From the NCBI GenBank assembly GCA_034406715.1, contig CP137867.1:620001-684000 (forward strand): a DNA stretch of 64,000 nt, written 5' to 3'. Under the pieces are notes generated by a model. It was given only the letters and a program-made list of their open reading frames with translations. It had not been told where the DNA came from and ran no database searches. This DNA comes from Rhodotorula mucilaginosa. Taxonomy: Eukaryota; Basidiomycota; Microbotryomycetes; Sporidiobolales; Sporidiobolaceae. The translations under genes and the position numbers were made by a program. The stretch's first letter is position 1. The number at the start of each line of letters is the position of its first letter. This document shows positions 43,843 to 56,102 of this stretch, in pieces.

Positions 43843-45976
43843 GCTCGGAAGTCCTCCTGTCTCTTTTCACGTCGCTCATCCGCAACTTCCCCGCACTCTG
43901 TCTGTGTAAATAGTACATCCCCTTAATTCTCATTACCTGTAAAGTGGTCCGTAAACAACGATACACGCCTTCCATGGCGGTTCGGGAGCGTTCTCAGAAG
44001 GTTGTCCCCTTTCGCGACCACAGCGTAAACCGTCTCCGGTCGTCGTCTTTCGCGGTCGGTCCGCGATGTACAGGGAATGCAGTCTTTCGTTGTTGATCTA
44101 CCGATGCGCAGGGAACGAACTTGGAGTCTAGGGAGGCTCACTGTGTCCCTTGTATGGATTCGCGGGCCTTCTCAAGCTGGAATCGGAGAGCATCTTCGGC
44201 AGGCAGGCGTCGTGGAGACTCTCTTGACAGCTTCCAGGATAGATACAATACAGGTATATGCTCGGAAAAGCACGCCGCCAACCGCGTGATGAAAGGGTAT
44301 TAGAGAAACCGAGAAAAGTGGCAGAGTGGCGAAGAAGGCATGGCGAGCGGATTCGGTGCAGAGCGCGGAGCAATCATGCCTAGAAATTCGGAGGCAGAAC
44401 GCCACATATCACCGGCTCTAATTCCCTCCATGGCCGACCTCGTCAACTTTGGCGCGCGACTGTCGCGAGGAGAAGAAGAGAAAGCCAGGAAAGGCCGGTC
44501 AGAAGCGCGATGCTCAGCAACGCGAGCGAGGCGCCCAGACAGGAGGACTCCATAGCAGACAAGACGATAGCTCAAGTGGCCTCTACGGGAGCCCTCCGGC
44601 CGAAGCGAGGTTGTGCGGAAACGAAAGCAGGTTGCTATCACCTTGCGTGAAAATGGTCAACGCAGCCAGCACTGTCCGAAGCCGGGTCAAAGAGCGCCAA
44701 AACGGACCAACCTGCAGCTTCTAGCGACCTGACAGTCTCAATATCAATCGCCGTGGTAAAGATGGCGGGGAAAGCGTTGCACGGACGGCGAGCAGGCGGT
44801 GGCAAAAGCTCGCCCACTTGACAAGGTGACTTTCGACTGCCGGATCCGGGTCAAGACCTTTCAGATATCACAGAGCTTGCCATACGGTCTTCGAAGCTTC
44901 AACATGAGCGTCCAGGCCGGGCACAGCGCGACGGCATTGCCGCGAGCGCGGCGAGCGTGATTCACAGGTTGTCAATCCCAACCAGCGTCTGTCGTTCGGC
45001 GCAGGCGCCAAGTCTTGAAGTTCCGAAGCACAGCTCGCAAACTCATGAACGTGATGTCCCGGCTGCAGCGAGCACTTGCAGGGCAAGGATACCCGATGGG
45101 TAAGCGAAAGATTTGATTGCCCCCCCGGGCCTGCAGGCACGCGACGATAGCACGCCCGAGTAATAAAGGCCGGCGATAAGCGTCTCGCTCGGTACATACC
45201 GAGAATGATGGCGCCCGGCAACCTCAAGCAACCTTGCCATTAATGTTGAGGTGGTTTCTGTACCGGTCAACCCTGCAGGTGCGCTGTGAAGCACAGCTTG
45301 CGATCGCAGCGGGAGTTCGGCGGCTGGAGCTTGACTGGAGCTAGGCTGCTCCGACTCGAAGTCGAGCTCGCTTGGCTCCCAAAGTCTGGCGGAGGGAAGC
45401 TACAGTATATATGTTACTGTACATATGTCGGCGAAGCAGGGGCAGCAGTGGTACCAGCTTTGTACATATCGTTCCGAAATGTGGCGTCATCATGAAGAAG
45501 AAATGCTCCAGCGCCAAATTGAATGACGAGTGGTGCGGAGTATATGGCGTACAGAAGATGAGCAGTCAGAGTAGAAGTATAGAAGGAAGAGGAAGGGCAT
45601 TCGCATACGCGATTGAGAGCTGCGGTCGTGCGTACGTCCGGAAGCCCCGCGGATAAGAGGCGGCCATTTGCCACGACCGTTAGTTGCGAGTGGGCAACTG
45701 TCCTTAAGCTTCTGCGCGTTCCTGACCGCCGATCACGCGTAAGCCCACGCGCGTGCAAGATCAAGAGAACATTCTCCCGGAGCAGGGTACGTGGTACTCC
45801 CGCGACTTGGCGCTCTACTCCGACTACAGCACGACTTGGAGGATCGCGGACGAGCGGCGTCGGTGGTGCGAGCGTGGTCAGCTCAGTGCGGCCCCACGCC
45901 TCGATCGAAAAAACTCGTCCTGCTGAGATAAACTCGTCAGACCTTATAGGGCGCGGCCGCCCGCCTGCTCCCGTGC
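43843..45976. promoter_or_regulatory. 2.1-kb gene-poor region upstream of zinc-finger gene
   Basis: No exon chain with conserved-looking protein could be built on either strand. It probably holds the transporter terminator and a long promoter or leader of the zinc-finger regulator. Visible elements: a 7-bp inverted repeat TACAGTA/TACTGTA at 45401-45407 and 45415-45421 with a 7-base AT-rich spacer, two nearby GTACATAT copies (about 45419 and 45464), and a short C run (about 45121-45126). A small or non-coding transcript cannot be ruled out by eye. Confidence 0.4.
45401..45421. repeat. Perfect 7-bp inverted repeat in regulator upstream region
   Basis: TACAGTA, spacer TATATGT, TACTGTA. The AT-rich spacer in a GC-rich neighbourhood makes it stand out; it could be a dimer-binding site. 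About 555 bp upstream of the zinc-finger ATG. Confidence 0.6.
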
Positions 45977-48411
45977 ATGCAGGCGACCAGTCTCGCTATG
46001 GAGCAGCCCCTGCTGCCCGTCGCGTCGACGTCCTCGGCCGGGTTCGCTGTGCTGCCGCCGCCGCCCCCAGCAGCAGCCGCAGCGGCGACGAGATCGATCG
46101 CTCTCTCATCCAGCGACGACACGACGAACAGCGCCGCTCCTGCGGCCAGCAGCAGCTACAAGGGGAAGAGTGTCGCCGCCGTGGACACGGCGAGCGTCCA
46201 GCGCCTGAAACGACCGGCGTCGAAGGTGTTCCGCTGCACCGGATACGGAGACTGCAACATGACCTTCTCGCGGTCAGAACACCTCGCCCGCCACGTCCGG
46301 TGCGCGCTCTGCTTCCGAGACGGGTTCAGTATACCGGGCCAGAGCTAACGGCGGTTCTCCGGGCAGCAAACATACGGGCGAGAGACCGTTCAAGTGTCAC
46401 TGCGGGCGAGAGTTTTCTCGCCTCGACAACGTCCGCCAACACGCCATAACGGTGCATGGCAACATGATGGAGCGCAACCAAGACACGCTCAACGCTCTCG
46501 CCGACTTGCACAACGAGCTCTCGGTCACGACCGTCCAGCGTCAGCGAGAGGCCGGCATGATCGTCCAAGACCCGAACGCGAAAAGCCGCCGGAGGTCCAG
46601 CGCAACGAGCGCCTCGACAGCGTCCGCCGACGGCAAGCCAAAGCCGAGGAAAGAGCGCGCACCGCCTAGGAAGCGATCCAAAGGTGACGCCGGGGCGAAC
46701 GCGGACGTCGTCGGAATGCCGATCAGCGCGACTTTGCCCACCGCCGCTGGACCGCAGCAGAGAATATCGCCGTACGCCTTGCCGAAAAAGGCCACGTCAA
46801 TATACGCATATGCACCTCCGCCGGAGCCCAGTGCCGAAGCGTACGGGCCCGTAACACAATCGTACGAGGGCGCAGCGGAGGAGTATCCGCCGGCACCGAT
46901 ACATCACCAGCAGATCTATGGCGCCATGGCCCCGGTCGGAGGGACGAGCGTCTACCCCGGAATGGAGTACTACTCGCCGAACTCGCCGTCGACAGTCTAT
47001 CCCACTCCGCCGGCTCAGCACTTGCCAGCGACAGCATCCCCGAATCAACCGCTTGCGCCAGAAGGTGGCACCTCTGCCCACGGCCCCACCGCCGTGCAGT
47101 ACGCAACGGCCGAGCATTACGACAATGGATACACCGGCACTGTACCAGTAACGATGTTCTCGGCACCGCCGCCTCCGTTGATGCACCCGCAGGAACCGCC
47201 GCCGCAGGTGCAGCATCCGACCGAGATGGATCCCCTCGCGGCAGTCAAGGTCTCGTTGCCGAGCATCTCGGCACTGCTTCCGGCATCCTTTTCGGAACAG
47301 GATCACCGGATCTTGTCGGAACAAGGCCCGCCGCATCTTCAAGTGCATCCTCGCGCGCACTATCAGGAGCCGCGGGCGCCGCCGTATCAAGCGGCACCGT
47401 CGCACTCCTCTGGATCGCTCTACTACGCGGCGGGACCTTCTGCTCCGGCTCCGAACACGCGACCGTCGTCGAGTCTCTATACCCCGGTGCCAGCGTCGCG
47501 AGAGCACGGCGAGCCGGCCGTCTACTCCGATTTTTCGCTCATCGCTTCTCAAACTCTTCAAGACCCCGCACCGACGAACGAACCTGCGCAACTCGAAGAG
47601 GCGTACCCCGAACACCTACAACCACACCGACAACCGCCGCAGTATCACCGAGCGCCGGCGCACGTTTCAGAGGCGCAGTGGTACGGGCAGCCGACGGCGA
47701 CGCCTCAAGAAGCGTTTGCTCCGTCCGCGACCGCCTCGGTCAGCGATCGAGCCGGTCCGCCTTCGTAAGTCACGTTGCATTTGCCATCTCTTGCGAAAGC
47801 GCATGTATTGACAGCGAGACGACAGCCTCAGTCACGGCTCCTCCTCGAACACACCGAGCTATGCTGCGAGTTCGCCGCATCACCTGCACGCTTCGGTTCC
47901 TCTCACCTCGCATTACTCTCATCAATACCCGTCGTCCACCTCGCTGCAACACCCGCCGCAGCCATCGCACTCTCCATATCCATACCAACCTTCCGCTCCG
48001 ACCAGCGAGCGCCCAGCCTTTGAGATGCAAGATCCGCGCGCGAGCGCTGCAGCTACCTGCGAGTACCCGACACATCGCGACTACAATACGCACTATGCAT
48101 CATCATCATCATCATCGAATGTCGCCTCCTCCGCGTCGTACCCAGCTCCGCCTTCGCACCACATTGTTCCGTTCTTGCCTCCGTCGTCATCGTCGTACGG
48201 AGGTTCGGAATCGAGACCCTCGTACGGGGACCAAGGGAAGCACGACATTGTTTCGTCCCGAGGCTATGCAACCGCCCCGCAGTACCCTCCTCCGCCGGCG
48301 CAGCGAAGCGGCATGACTGCGGCTTTCCAACATCCCGACGGCGCCACGGGCATGTACGGAAGTCAGCGCGCAAGCGGTTGGGCGCCGGCCCCTCCTCCTC
48401 CTCTGCGTTGA
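45977..48411 (+). CDS. C2H2 zinc-finger transcription regulator
   Basis: Start [20 protein letters not shown]. Two adjacent fingers are joined across an intron (about 46302-46372): [24 protein letters not shown] with a Cys-x5-Cys pair, linker KHTGERPF, then [22 protein letters not shown] with a Cys-x-Cys pair. This two-finger type (SRSEHLARH / SRLDNVRQH) is common in fungal stress and carbon regulators. A basic segment (PPRKRSKGD) is a likely nuclear signal. The remaining about 600 residues are Pro/Gln/Tyr-rich, as in activation domains. A second intron (about 47766-47831) joins PPS to [19 protein letters not shown]. Ends PAPPPPLR, stop 48409-48411. Target genes unknown; the long upstream region suggests complex control. 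Confidence 0.85.
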
Positions 48412-48671
48412 CATGCCGTCACCATCTTCAGAAATTGTCCATTCCTGTTTTGATTTGCGCACCGCCCCCGTATTGTTCCCTTGACTAGTTCCTCTCAACC
48501 GCATTCGTGTCGTACTTGCACGCCTTCATCACTGTTGCAATCTTGTCTAGCACTAGCGTATCACTACTTTCAACGCAATGGATTTGACATGGCAGGCGGG
48601 GAGGAGCGGGTTCATGACTTGCCAATCAACACTACGAAAACACTCGACCGCATACATAATCTACGCTCGTC

Positions 48672-50900
48672 TCATACACGCTCCGCATCGACCTCCTCGC
48701 GTGCACGGGCGATCAAGTCGTTGATCTTGTCGACGAGCTCTTTGACATGCTTCTCCTCCGTGTACGGGCTGCCGATCGCGACGCGCACGCACTCCTCACC
48801 GCCAACAATCGTCGTAGTCAACATGATCGAGTGATCCGCGGTCGACAGCTTGAAAGTCCGAGCATTGAGCGCGTTCTCGTAAGCGAGATCGTTTCGGGAA
48901 GGGTTTGTCGACGTGACGCGCAGGACGACGAGCGAGAACCGGCGCGGGGTGAAGAGCTCGACGCCCTTGGTTCGCTGCAGCAAGTCGTGCTCGAACGTCT
49001 CGGCGAGCTTGTTCAGCTTGCGGAGGTGGGCGCGGAAACCAGCGACACCGTACGAGCGGAGCGCGAACCAGATCTTGAGGGATCGGAAACGGCGACCGAG
49101 CGAGATCGACATGTTGCGGTAATCCGTCACCAAGCCAGCGGAAGCTTGGGCCGTGCGGAGGTAGGGCGGGGTGACATCCAGTGCGGTGGTCAAGAGCGCG
49201 CGGTCACGGATCCTAGATTCGGCAAGCAGATCAGCGGGGAGCGTCGACGGCAGCGTGTTGGAAAGAGACAACACACCAAAGGCAACTCGCGTCGAAGGTG
49301 ACGAGACCGCTCCTGCAGCGCTGAGGGTGAGCCAATCGCATTCGTGTTGAGCTCTGTGAGTTTAGACATACTTGTGAAGGTTGGTGCAGAACGAGTGGAC
49401 TTTGCCACCGGCGCAGATGGCGCCGTCTTCGGCCTGGACGGAGGCGCGCGCGTTGATCTCGTCGAGGAACGCTTCTTTCCGGCACTCGGGCAACGCCAAG
49501 AAGACTCCACCCCAAGCCGCGTCTATGTGGAGGAACAGCTCGGGGTACTTTGCGGCTGCAGGTAGCTCGCGTCAGTGCCGCGACGGCGGAGTGAGCACCG
49601 CCCGGGGAGAAAAGCGGCCACTCACTGACGGCGGTGATTTCGGCGATCTTGTCGATCGTCCCCGTGCTGGTAGAGCCGAGTGTAGCAACTGAGTAAGGTA
49701 GAAGATCAGCGTGCGCACAACGTCCAGAGAGAGAGATCCGAGAGCGCACTCAAGATGAACGGCTTCTTTCCCTTGGCCTGAAGTTCAGCGAGCGCCTCTT
49801 CGAGGTCAGCGCCTCGCAGAGCCCAGTCGTTTTCCTTCTTGGTCTCGATGGCGTGGAAGTCCAACCCGAGGATCAGGGCAGCCTTGGCGGCGAGAGAGTG
49901 GGTCTGGGTCGTGGCGAGGATCACGAGATCGGAGGAAGGAGTGCCGGGGTGCATGCGGAGGTACCTCTCGCGAGCCGCAATGCAGACGGTCAAACAAGAC
50001 TCGGAAGCGGAGCCCTGCGGCGGAATTTTGAAAGGGGGTCAAGGCAAGTCTAGCTTGCAACGCAGTTTCTGAAACGACTCACCATGATGACGCCGCCGCC
50101 GACTTTGCCCTCGTTGCACCACGTAGAATCGAGACCGAGGAGCTTGGCAACCCAGTCCGTGACCTTGCTCTCGAGCTCGGTGCAGGCCGGGGAGCAAAGC
50201 CAGTTGAACCTTTTGACGCTCGTCGTGTGAGCGCAAGTAACTTCTTTGGCCATTCAACAACTCGGACTCACCCAGGGTTGCTGACCGCGCCGGCATACAT
50301 GTCGGCAAGGATGCATTCGTAATTGGTCTAGAGCAAGGAAAGTTCGACGGTGAGCACGCTTCATCATGGCTGGTGGAAAGGAAAAGGGCGCACGTTCGCA
50401 GGGAAGTAGGCGAAAAAGTTCGGGTGCTGCCAATGCGTGATGCTGCGGGTGAGGTCCGTGCAGCGTCAGTGTCGCCTCTCAAATTTGTACCGGCCGCTCG
50501 CTACAGACTCACCCCGGCAGAATGACCCGGTCAAAGTCGTTCGCAATGTTGCCCCACTGTTCACCTTCCTCGGGGACTTCGTCTGCAGGGTGGTATCGCG
50601 TCAGTCTTGTCGTCAGGAAGCGTACACGAGGTGAACACGGACCTCCGATCAACTGGGCGATATCGCCCGGCTTGACCTTGGGCACGACATCGTAAGTCGA
50701 GAGATTCTCAAAATAGTCGCAGATCCTGTTTCATCGCCATAGGCAGCCCGCATCAGCGAGCGGTTCCGGAGAGGAGATGCGCCCTCGACTCACCTGTCTA
50801 CTGCAGCGTAGCCCGCCTTTCTGAATCTGCAGAGCGTTCGATGTCAGTCCGGTCGCTGTCGGTACCGTCAGCTCGACAAGACTCACTGCTCGCGGTCCAT
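48672..50900 (-). CDS. Aromatic-L-amino-acid decarboxylase (PLP group II)
   Basis: PLP enzyme converting an aromatic amino acid (Tyr, DOPA or Trp) to the amine. Start MDREQ joined to FRKAGYAAVDR and ICDYFENLSTYDVVPKVKPG. Then ITHWQHPNFFAYFPANTN (about 50420-50340), NPGFNWLCSPACTELESKV, GGGVIMGSASESCLTVCIAA and the cofactor segment TQTHSLAAKAALILG. VATLGSTSTGTIDKIAEI (about 49680-49630), LFLHIDAAWGGVFLALPECR with the PLP-contacting Asp, and FCTNLHK/SGLVTFDASCLW with the Schiff-base Lys at the intron junction (about 49375-49300) follow. The tail IRDRALLTTALDVTPPYLR, GLVTDYRNMSISLGRRFRSL, KIWFALRSYG is typical. About ten exons; stop 48672-48674. All catalytic positions seem present; substrate preference not deduced. 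Confidence 0.93.
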
Positions 50901-52393
50901 CTCGAGTCGTCTGCTCTATATATGTCTCTTGGTCTTGAAGCTGATGGCGTACAGTACACAACAAAGGAAAGAGGTGCCTGCGGTCGTCTCGACGTGGGGC
51001 GACTGCAGACGTCTGATCGAGTCCGGACCCGGGTGCGATGATAGCGAACGATCGACGGTGGGTGATTCGGCAAGAGCGGATCGGCAGTGCACGCGCCCCT
51101 TCTGACTGCCGAGCAGAACTAGCGAGCGTGTACTTCTGTTGATGCTGCAAGCAAAGTTGACTTCGGGCGCAGCGGAGCTTTTCGGCCGGAAGGCGGCTTC
51201 CGCGCCGCGGCCGCCGCGGTGAGATCCCGGTGAGATGAGAAAAAGGCTCTTTTTCCTTCGGCAGACTGGACGCTCTTCCAGCGTGCGCCTTCGATATGTG
51301 CTCATGGGGAAATGTAGCACGGGTCAAGTTCAGGGCGGAGGTGAATTTTGCTCGCGCTCCGCGCATCTCAGCGCGCACGAGCTTCCTCTCTGCGACCGCG
51401 ACTGTACTTTGCCCGGAGTTGAGCTTCTTCCGGACCGTATCGACGGGGGCTACAGTCTCGGCGACAAAGATATCCCGGACGAGCCCGAGAGCGCGAACGT
51501 GTCGGAAAATCGGCAAAGTCTCTTGCGCCGCTCAAGGAGAGTCGAATGCGTTGTCGGGCCTTGCGACGGTTTCAAGCGCTCGCCAGAATCTGGGAGCGCG
51601 ACGCGAGAGATCCAAGTGCAGCGCAGAATGTCGTACTGAAAGCTTGAAATTCGCGAGAATTCTTATGCGCAGGGCTCGAACGATGTGCTGGGAAAGTCTG
51701 CCCGCTCCAATCGAGCGCCCTGCAGCGCGTCGGAAGCGGCGCACTGAGACGGAAGCGGCGCTTTGAGACGTCGAGCATCGAAAAGTTAGGGTGAAATTCG
51801 GTTGGCGGTCGCGTGAACGTCAAGCCGAGCTTGCGGCCGACAGCTGCCAGACCGGGTGGTGACCGTCAGAACGTCAAAATTACGTCCAGCACGCCGGACG
51901 CGGTGAATACTCCAAGTTGTGTGTTGAAAAGACAGGCTTGAGAGCTCACAAGGCGGCAGCGTCTTCATGGAGTACCAGGCTGGCTGCGCTTGAGGATGAA
52001 GGCGTAGGAGAGCAGCGCGTCGGCGGATCGCAGGCCTTGACGAGCGTGCGCCCCTCCGCGCGGCGCAGAGCCACCCGCAAGCTAGATGGCCTCGCGGCCG
52101 ACTCTCGGAGCGAAGTCAGCACGGCGAGTCGCCAGTCGTTGAGCAAGCCAAACTTTCTGAACGAGACTCGGACCTGACAAGGGGAAGTCGGAAAAGCAGC
52201 GAGATGATCGGATCGCTGCAGCACAAGCACAACAATACAGGGTCGGTAATTCAGCATCGGCAGCAGTGAACACCGGTGGTGAGGTGAGGACAAAGCCCGC
52301 ACGCGTCGCTCCGGAGTCGCTCACCCCGAGTCGACGTACGTCGCACACGTCACTCGGACCCACCCTTTCTGGCGATCTTGCTATGCGCACAGG
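50901..52393. other. 1.5-kb divergent intergenic region, AADC / GT47
   Basis: Between two divergent start codons. Open frames occur on both strands but show no domain, no consistent splice chain and mixed codon use, so I do not call a gene. A CACGCGTC lies about 95 bp upstream of the GT47 ATG (around 52296). It may hold long promoters or an unrecognised non-coding gene. Confidence 0.4.
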
Positions 52394-54233
52394 ATGAGCA
52401 CCGAGAATGTCGCTGCTGCCGACGACCAAATCTCGCCCGCAACGCCCGAGACGGAGCAGCGGCGTCATCATCATCATCGCCGCGGCACCACTTGGGTCGC
52501 ACTGCTCGTCGCAGCCCTCGCTGTGGTGCTATACTCGCTCGGGAACAATCAAGACCTCGCTACGAGTCGCTTGACCATTCTGCTCGGCAGGAAGAGCCGT
52601 GCAGAGGCTGTCGGACAGCGTACCGATTCGAATGGACTCGAAGACTTTCCGGCGCTTCCACCGCTCGCAGACCGGAGCAGGCTATGGCCGCCAGCTATCG
52701 GTGAGCTAAACTGCTCTGTTCCTTGCTGCTTTGTGCGAAGCACGCAATGCTGAGAAATCTGCACCCGACTCTTTCTCAACTCGTGCTTTTCCTCGGCTCG
52801 CAGACGAGCCGATCTGCAAGCCGAAGATCTGCGTGAGTGCCACTTCTGCCTACTGCGAGACATGCTGCAGCCCGGGCAAGCGCCCTGACCCGAAATTGGC
52901 GCAGGTCTATGACCTTCCTCCCGATCTTCGACTACCGGAGAAGACCGTCTCGCAATGCCGCTGGTCGGCCTACAACTCGGAACTCCTCCTGCATCGCCTC
53001 CTCACCGAGGAACCTCCTGCAACATCGACCGCGACAGGGCCCGCCGCGGCCAACCACCCTCATGCGAGCCTTCGAACTTTGGATCCAACCGAAGCCGACT
53101 TTTTCTTCGTCCCTCTCTTCCCGGCTTGCTACCTCTTTGACTGCTGGGTCAAAGCGGGCTGGAAAAAGACGGAACGCTGCAACGTCGACGAGGGCTACAT
53201 CCAGCCGGCCATGCGACACATTCGCGAGGCTTATCCGCACTGGAACGCGTCGGGAGGAGCGGATCACCTACTTGTCCACCCGATGGATTATGTCGACGGC
53301 TATTACACGGAAGAGACTCGCGCGGCAATGAACTCGTCGACGTACCTCGTCACGGTCGGGGACGTCCGACCCGCGCCGTACGGATCGTACTTCCGCTCGT
53401 ACCGCGACATTGTCATCCCGTCCTCGACGCACCTCATCAACTCGTACCACGTCAACCCGCGAGACTTTGTCGACGCAACGGGCTCTCCGTTGCCGGAGCC
53501 GAGAGGCGCCGCCGATCCAAAGCGACGCCTCGCCGACGCAGCACTCCCGTATCCTGAGATCTTCGAGCCGTCGCCGACCGATGTCGGCCTGACCACGCGG
53601 ATCGGCCGCTTCTTCCGAGATCTGTTTGAGCGCCGATCCGCGCCGGAAAGGTCCATGCTCGCCATCTTCCGCGGCGGGTGGGGCGAAGCAACGGACGGCG
53701 AGGCCTACTCGCTCGGCATTCGATCGCTCTTCTTTCCCTCCGACGGCGATCCTACCACCCCGCCATTTTCGACCGCACAACATCACGGGTTCGCTTCGCT
53801 TCCAGATTTTGATATCGCCCTCTGGTCCGAGAACGACGACTATGCGCGCCGCCTTGCCAATACCAAGTTCGGATTGGCTCCACCAGGGTACACGCTCGAC
53901 ACGACGCGACTGTACGAGTACCTCGCCTTCGGCGTCGTTCCCGTCTTTATCGGCACGGGTCCGACAGCAGGTCAGGTCCTGCCATTCGAGCGCGACGTCG
54001 ACTGGCACGGCATGAGTATCTCGATCCCGCGCGAGCGGGCGCACCAAGTTCCGAGCTTCCTGCGCTCGATCAGCGCCGCCGAGTACGAACGCAAGAGGAA
54101 GAAGGTGTGGGAAGAAGGGCGCAGGGTCGTGCTCGAGGGGAGGGAGGGCAACGTGTGGAAGTTGATCGCGAGGCAGTTGTGCAGGATGAAGCGGTTGGGC
54201 GTCGCGGCTGGTCCCGAGATTGCCAACAACTGA
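52394..54233 (+). CDS. Exostosin-like glycosyltransferase (GT47), type II membrane protein
   Basis: Two exons (52394-52699 and 52803-54233) joined G/AC to give DEPICKPKICVS. A cytosolic tail with a His/Arg cluster, one signal-anchor helix (TTWVALLVAALAVVLYSLG) and a stem precede a Cys-rich entry (CKPKICVSATSAYCETCC). The catalytic part shows ADFFFVPLFPACYLFDCWVK, HLLVHPMDY, DIVIPSSTHL, MLAIFRGGWGE and the GT47 nucleotide-sugar region ANTKFGLAPPGYTLDTTRLY followed by EYLAFGVVPVFIGTG. Golgi location is expected. Animal exostosins build heparan sulfate and plant members act on walls; fungal members have no settled substrate, so a role in wall or capsule-type glycan is inference. Stop 54231-54233. 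Confidence 0.88.
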
Positions 54234-54451
54234 AGTACTCAAGCAGTGTTCTGAATTTGAGGTTTTCTTCATCAGTTTGACGCTGGCTTGTGAGAAGAAG
54301 GACTTTGCGAGAAGGAGAATACGCAGCGCCGTAATATGACAACATGCTCGACCGAGATGGCTACAACAAGGACGAAAAGGGAGAACGGCATCTGTACAGG
54401 GTGACCCCCCCGGCAGCGCAGTCCGCGTACACGGTGCGGCATCGTCATGAA

Positions 54452-55966
54452 TCAGGACCGGCCCATGCCGATCGCTTCGAGCGTGGCAAAGTGTGGTCGC
54501 GCGAGCCTAATGTTGAGCTCCAGAGCGGCGGTCTCTGTACGACACGGAATTCGGGAGACAGCACTGAATCAGTGGGAAGCTTAGGCGAACGCAAGAGCGG
54601 AGAGGATTGCACGCTGGTGACTTACGGATGTGACCTTTTGCGACCACGAGGATGTAAGTTTCGGGCGAGAGAGCGTCGAGGACGGCGGTGTAATGCTGCG
54701 TCGACACTGCGAGTGACGAAAAGGGCGAGCGGATCTTACTGCAACGCCATCACCAAGAGTTTGCGTCAGGATGGCTCGACCCGATTCAAGCGAGCCTCGA
54801 CGGAAGAGCTTCCGACAAGAACTGGCTGATCGAGATCTTCAAGAACTGCAAACTCACGAGCACCCGAGCTTGAAAGCTTTGACCATCGTGCTGATCCGCT
54901 CGAACCGCCTCTCGTCCCACTCTTTCGACTCGTCCTCCTCCCCTCCCTCAATCCCTGCTGCCCCGTCACCCTCACCCGACGTCGGTTTCGGCGGCGGTGC
55001 GCGCGTGACCGAGGAAATGACGAGAAAGGTCGTTCGCTCGAAGAGGACGATCTCGGACGCGCCGGAGAGGTCGAGGAAGTGGTTCAAGTGAGTCCGGAGG
55101 GATGAGAGGGACGGCATCAGGTTCGCCATGACGACGGACCAAGCCTGCAACGTACAAGTCAGCGGGTTACATACACACACGCATGAAGAGCGAGCCGCTC
55201 TCAGACGCACCTTGTAGAGCGTCTCGTTCCAGATACTCGTCCCGTAGAATTGCATCGCGCCTTTGTAGCCGCCCTCACGCGCCTTCTTGGTCACCTCGCC
55301 CTCAAACTCGGCGAGCTTGCTCGCTTGCTGATCGACGGGGACGAGGTCCATCTTGTGCAACAGCACAAAGACGGTCGGCCCTTCGTCGTTGGAGCTCGTC
55401 GTCGTCGAGCCGTTTGCGGTTGATCCGGATGAGCTCCCGTTATTGTTGTTGTTTGCGTTCGAGGAGGCTGCTGCTGTGGATGACGAGGGCGGGGGGTTCT
55501 GGTCCCGTAGTGCGCGCAAGCATTTCAGGAAGTAGACGGTGTCCGACGTGAGCAGCTCGGGCGATTCGGCGTCAAAGATGTAGATGAGTGAGTGGACGGA
55601 GCGAAAGACGGTCGACGATTGCGCCGTCAAGTGCGAGTCCATGAAGGCTGTTGGGGGACGGGCATCAGTCCACGTGCCTATGACAGATAATACAAATGCA
55701 ATGTACGCACAGTCTTGACCACCGCAGTCCCACAAGTCGAGCCTGAGTCCTCCGAGGAACTTTATCTGGCTGTTTTCGACGTCGATGGTGGCTCCGAGTC
55801 GGCGCGTATCGGCTGCCAGTTGCGACTTGAAGATGATGGCTCGCATCGAAGTCTTGCCTGAACCCGACTTGCCCATCAAGAGGACCTGCACGCTGGAGAA
55901 TGAGTACGCGAGCCTAAGTGAGGAGAAGCGCGGGCAACTCACCTTTTTGCGCGATTTGGACGACAT
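54452..55966 (-). CDS. GTR1: Rag-type GTPase GTR1 (RagA/B)
   Basis: Vacuole-anchored GTPase of the EGO/Rag module that signals amino acids to TORC1. Exon 1 is MSSKSRKK. Then VLLMGKSGSGKTSMRAIIF (P-loop), RRLGATIDVENSQIKFLGGL, the G3 motif LDLWDCGGQD and FMDSHLTAQ after an intron. FRSVHSLIYIFDAESPEL and G4 LLHKMD follow, then YGTSIWNETLYKAWS, the C-terminal roadblock part ASEIVLFERTTFLVISS, RFERISTMVKAFKLGC, LDALSPETYILVVAK and finally QTAALELNIRLARPHFATLE. Stop 54452-54454. Six introns or so. Unusual: a Ser/Asn/Gly-rich insert between the switch region and G4 (about 55500-55390). RagA/B fits better than RagC/D from the G1 context and length. Confidence 0.93.
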
Positions 55967-56102
55967 CCCTGCGCCTTACACGTTTCTTCCGAAGCCGTCG
56001 ATAATCTTCCGAACCGACTGAGCGTAGTGAGAGCGAGCCGAGGTGAGTTGTTGGTGGTCGAGAAGCAGCGATGATGACATGCGAGGGTTCGACTCGTCCA
56101 CG
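55967..56102. promoter_or_regulatory. 136-bp divergent promoter GTR1 / release-factor-like gene
   Basis: 136 bp between the GTR1 ATG and the chosen ATG (112 bp if the upstream ATG at 56079 is used). No recognised motif. Confidence 0.4.

Noticed and set aside
50731-51516. 261-codon minus-strand frame overlapping the AADC 5' end
   Set aside because: It crosses AADC exon 1 and its introns in another frame; no recognisable protein. A small upstream gene at 51.2-51.5 kb cannot be fully excluded.
53268-54272. 334-codon minus-strand frame opposite the GT47 gene
   Set aside because: Mirror of a well-supported coding exon; composition is non-globular and there is no family.
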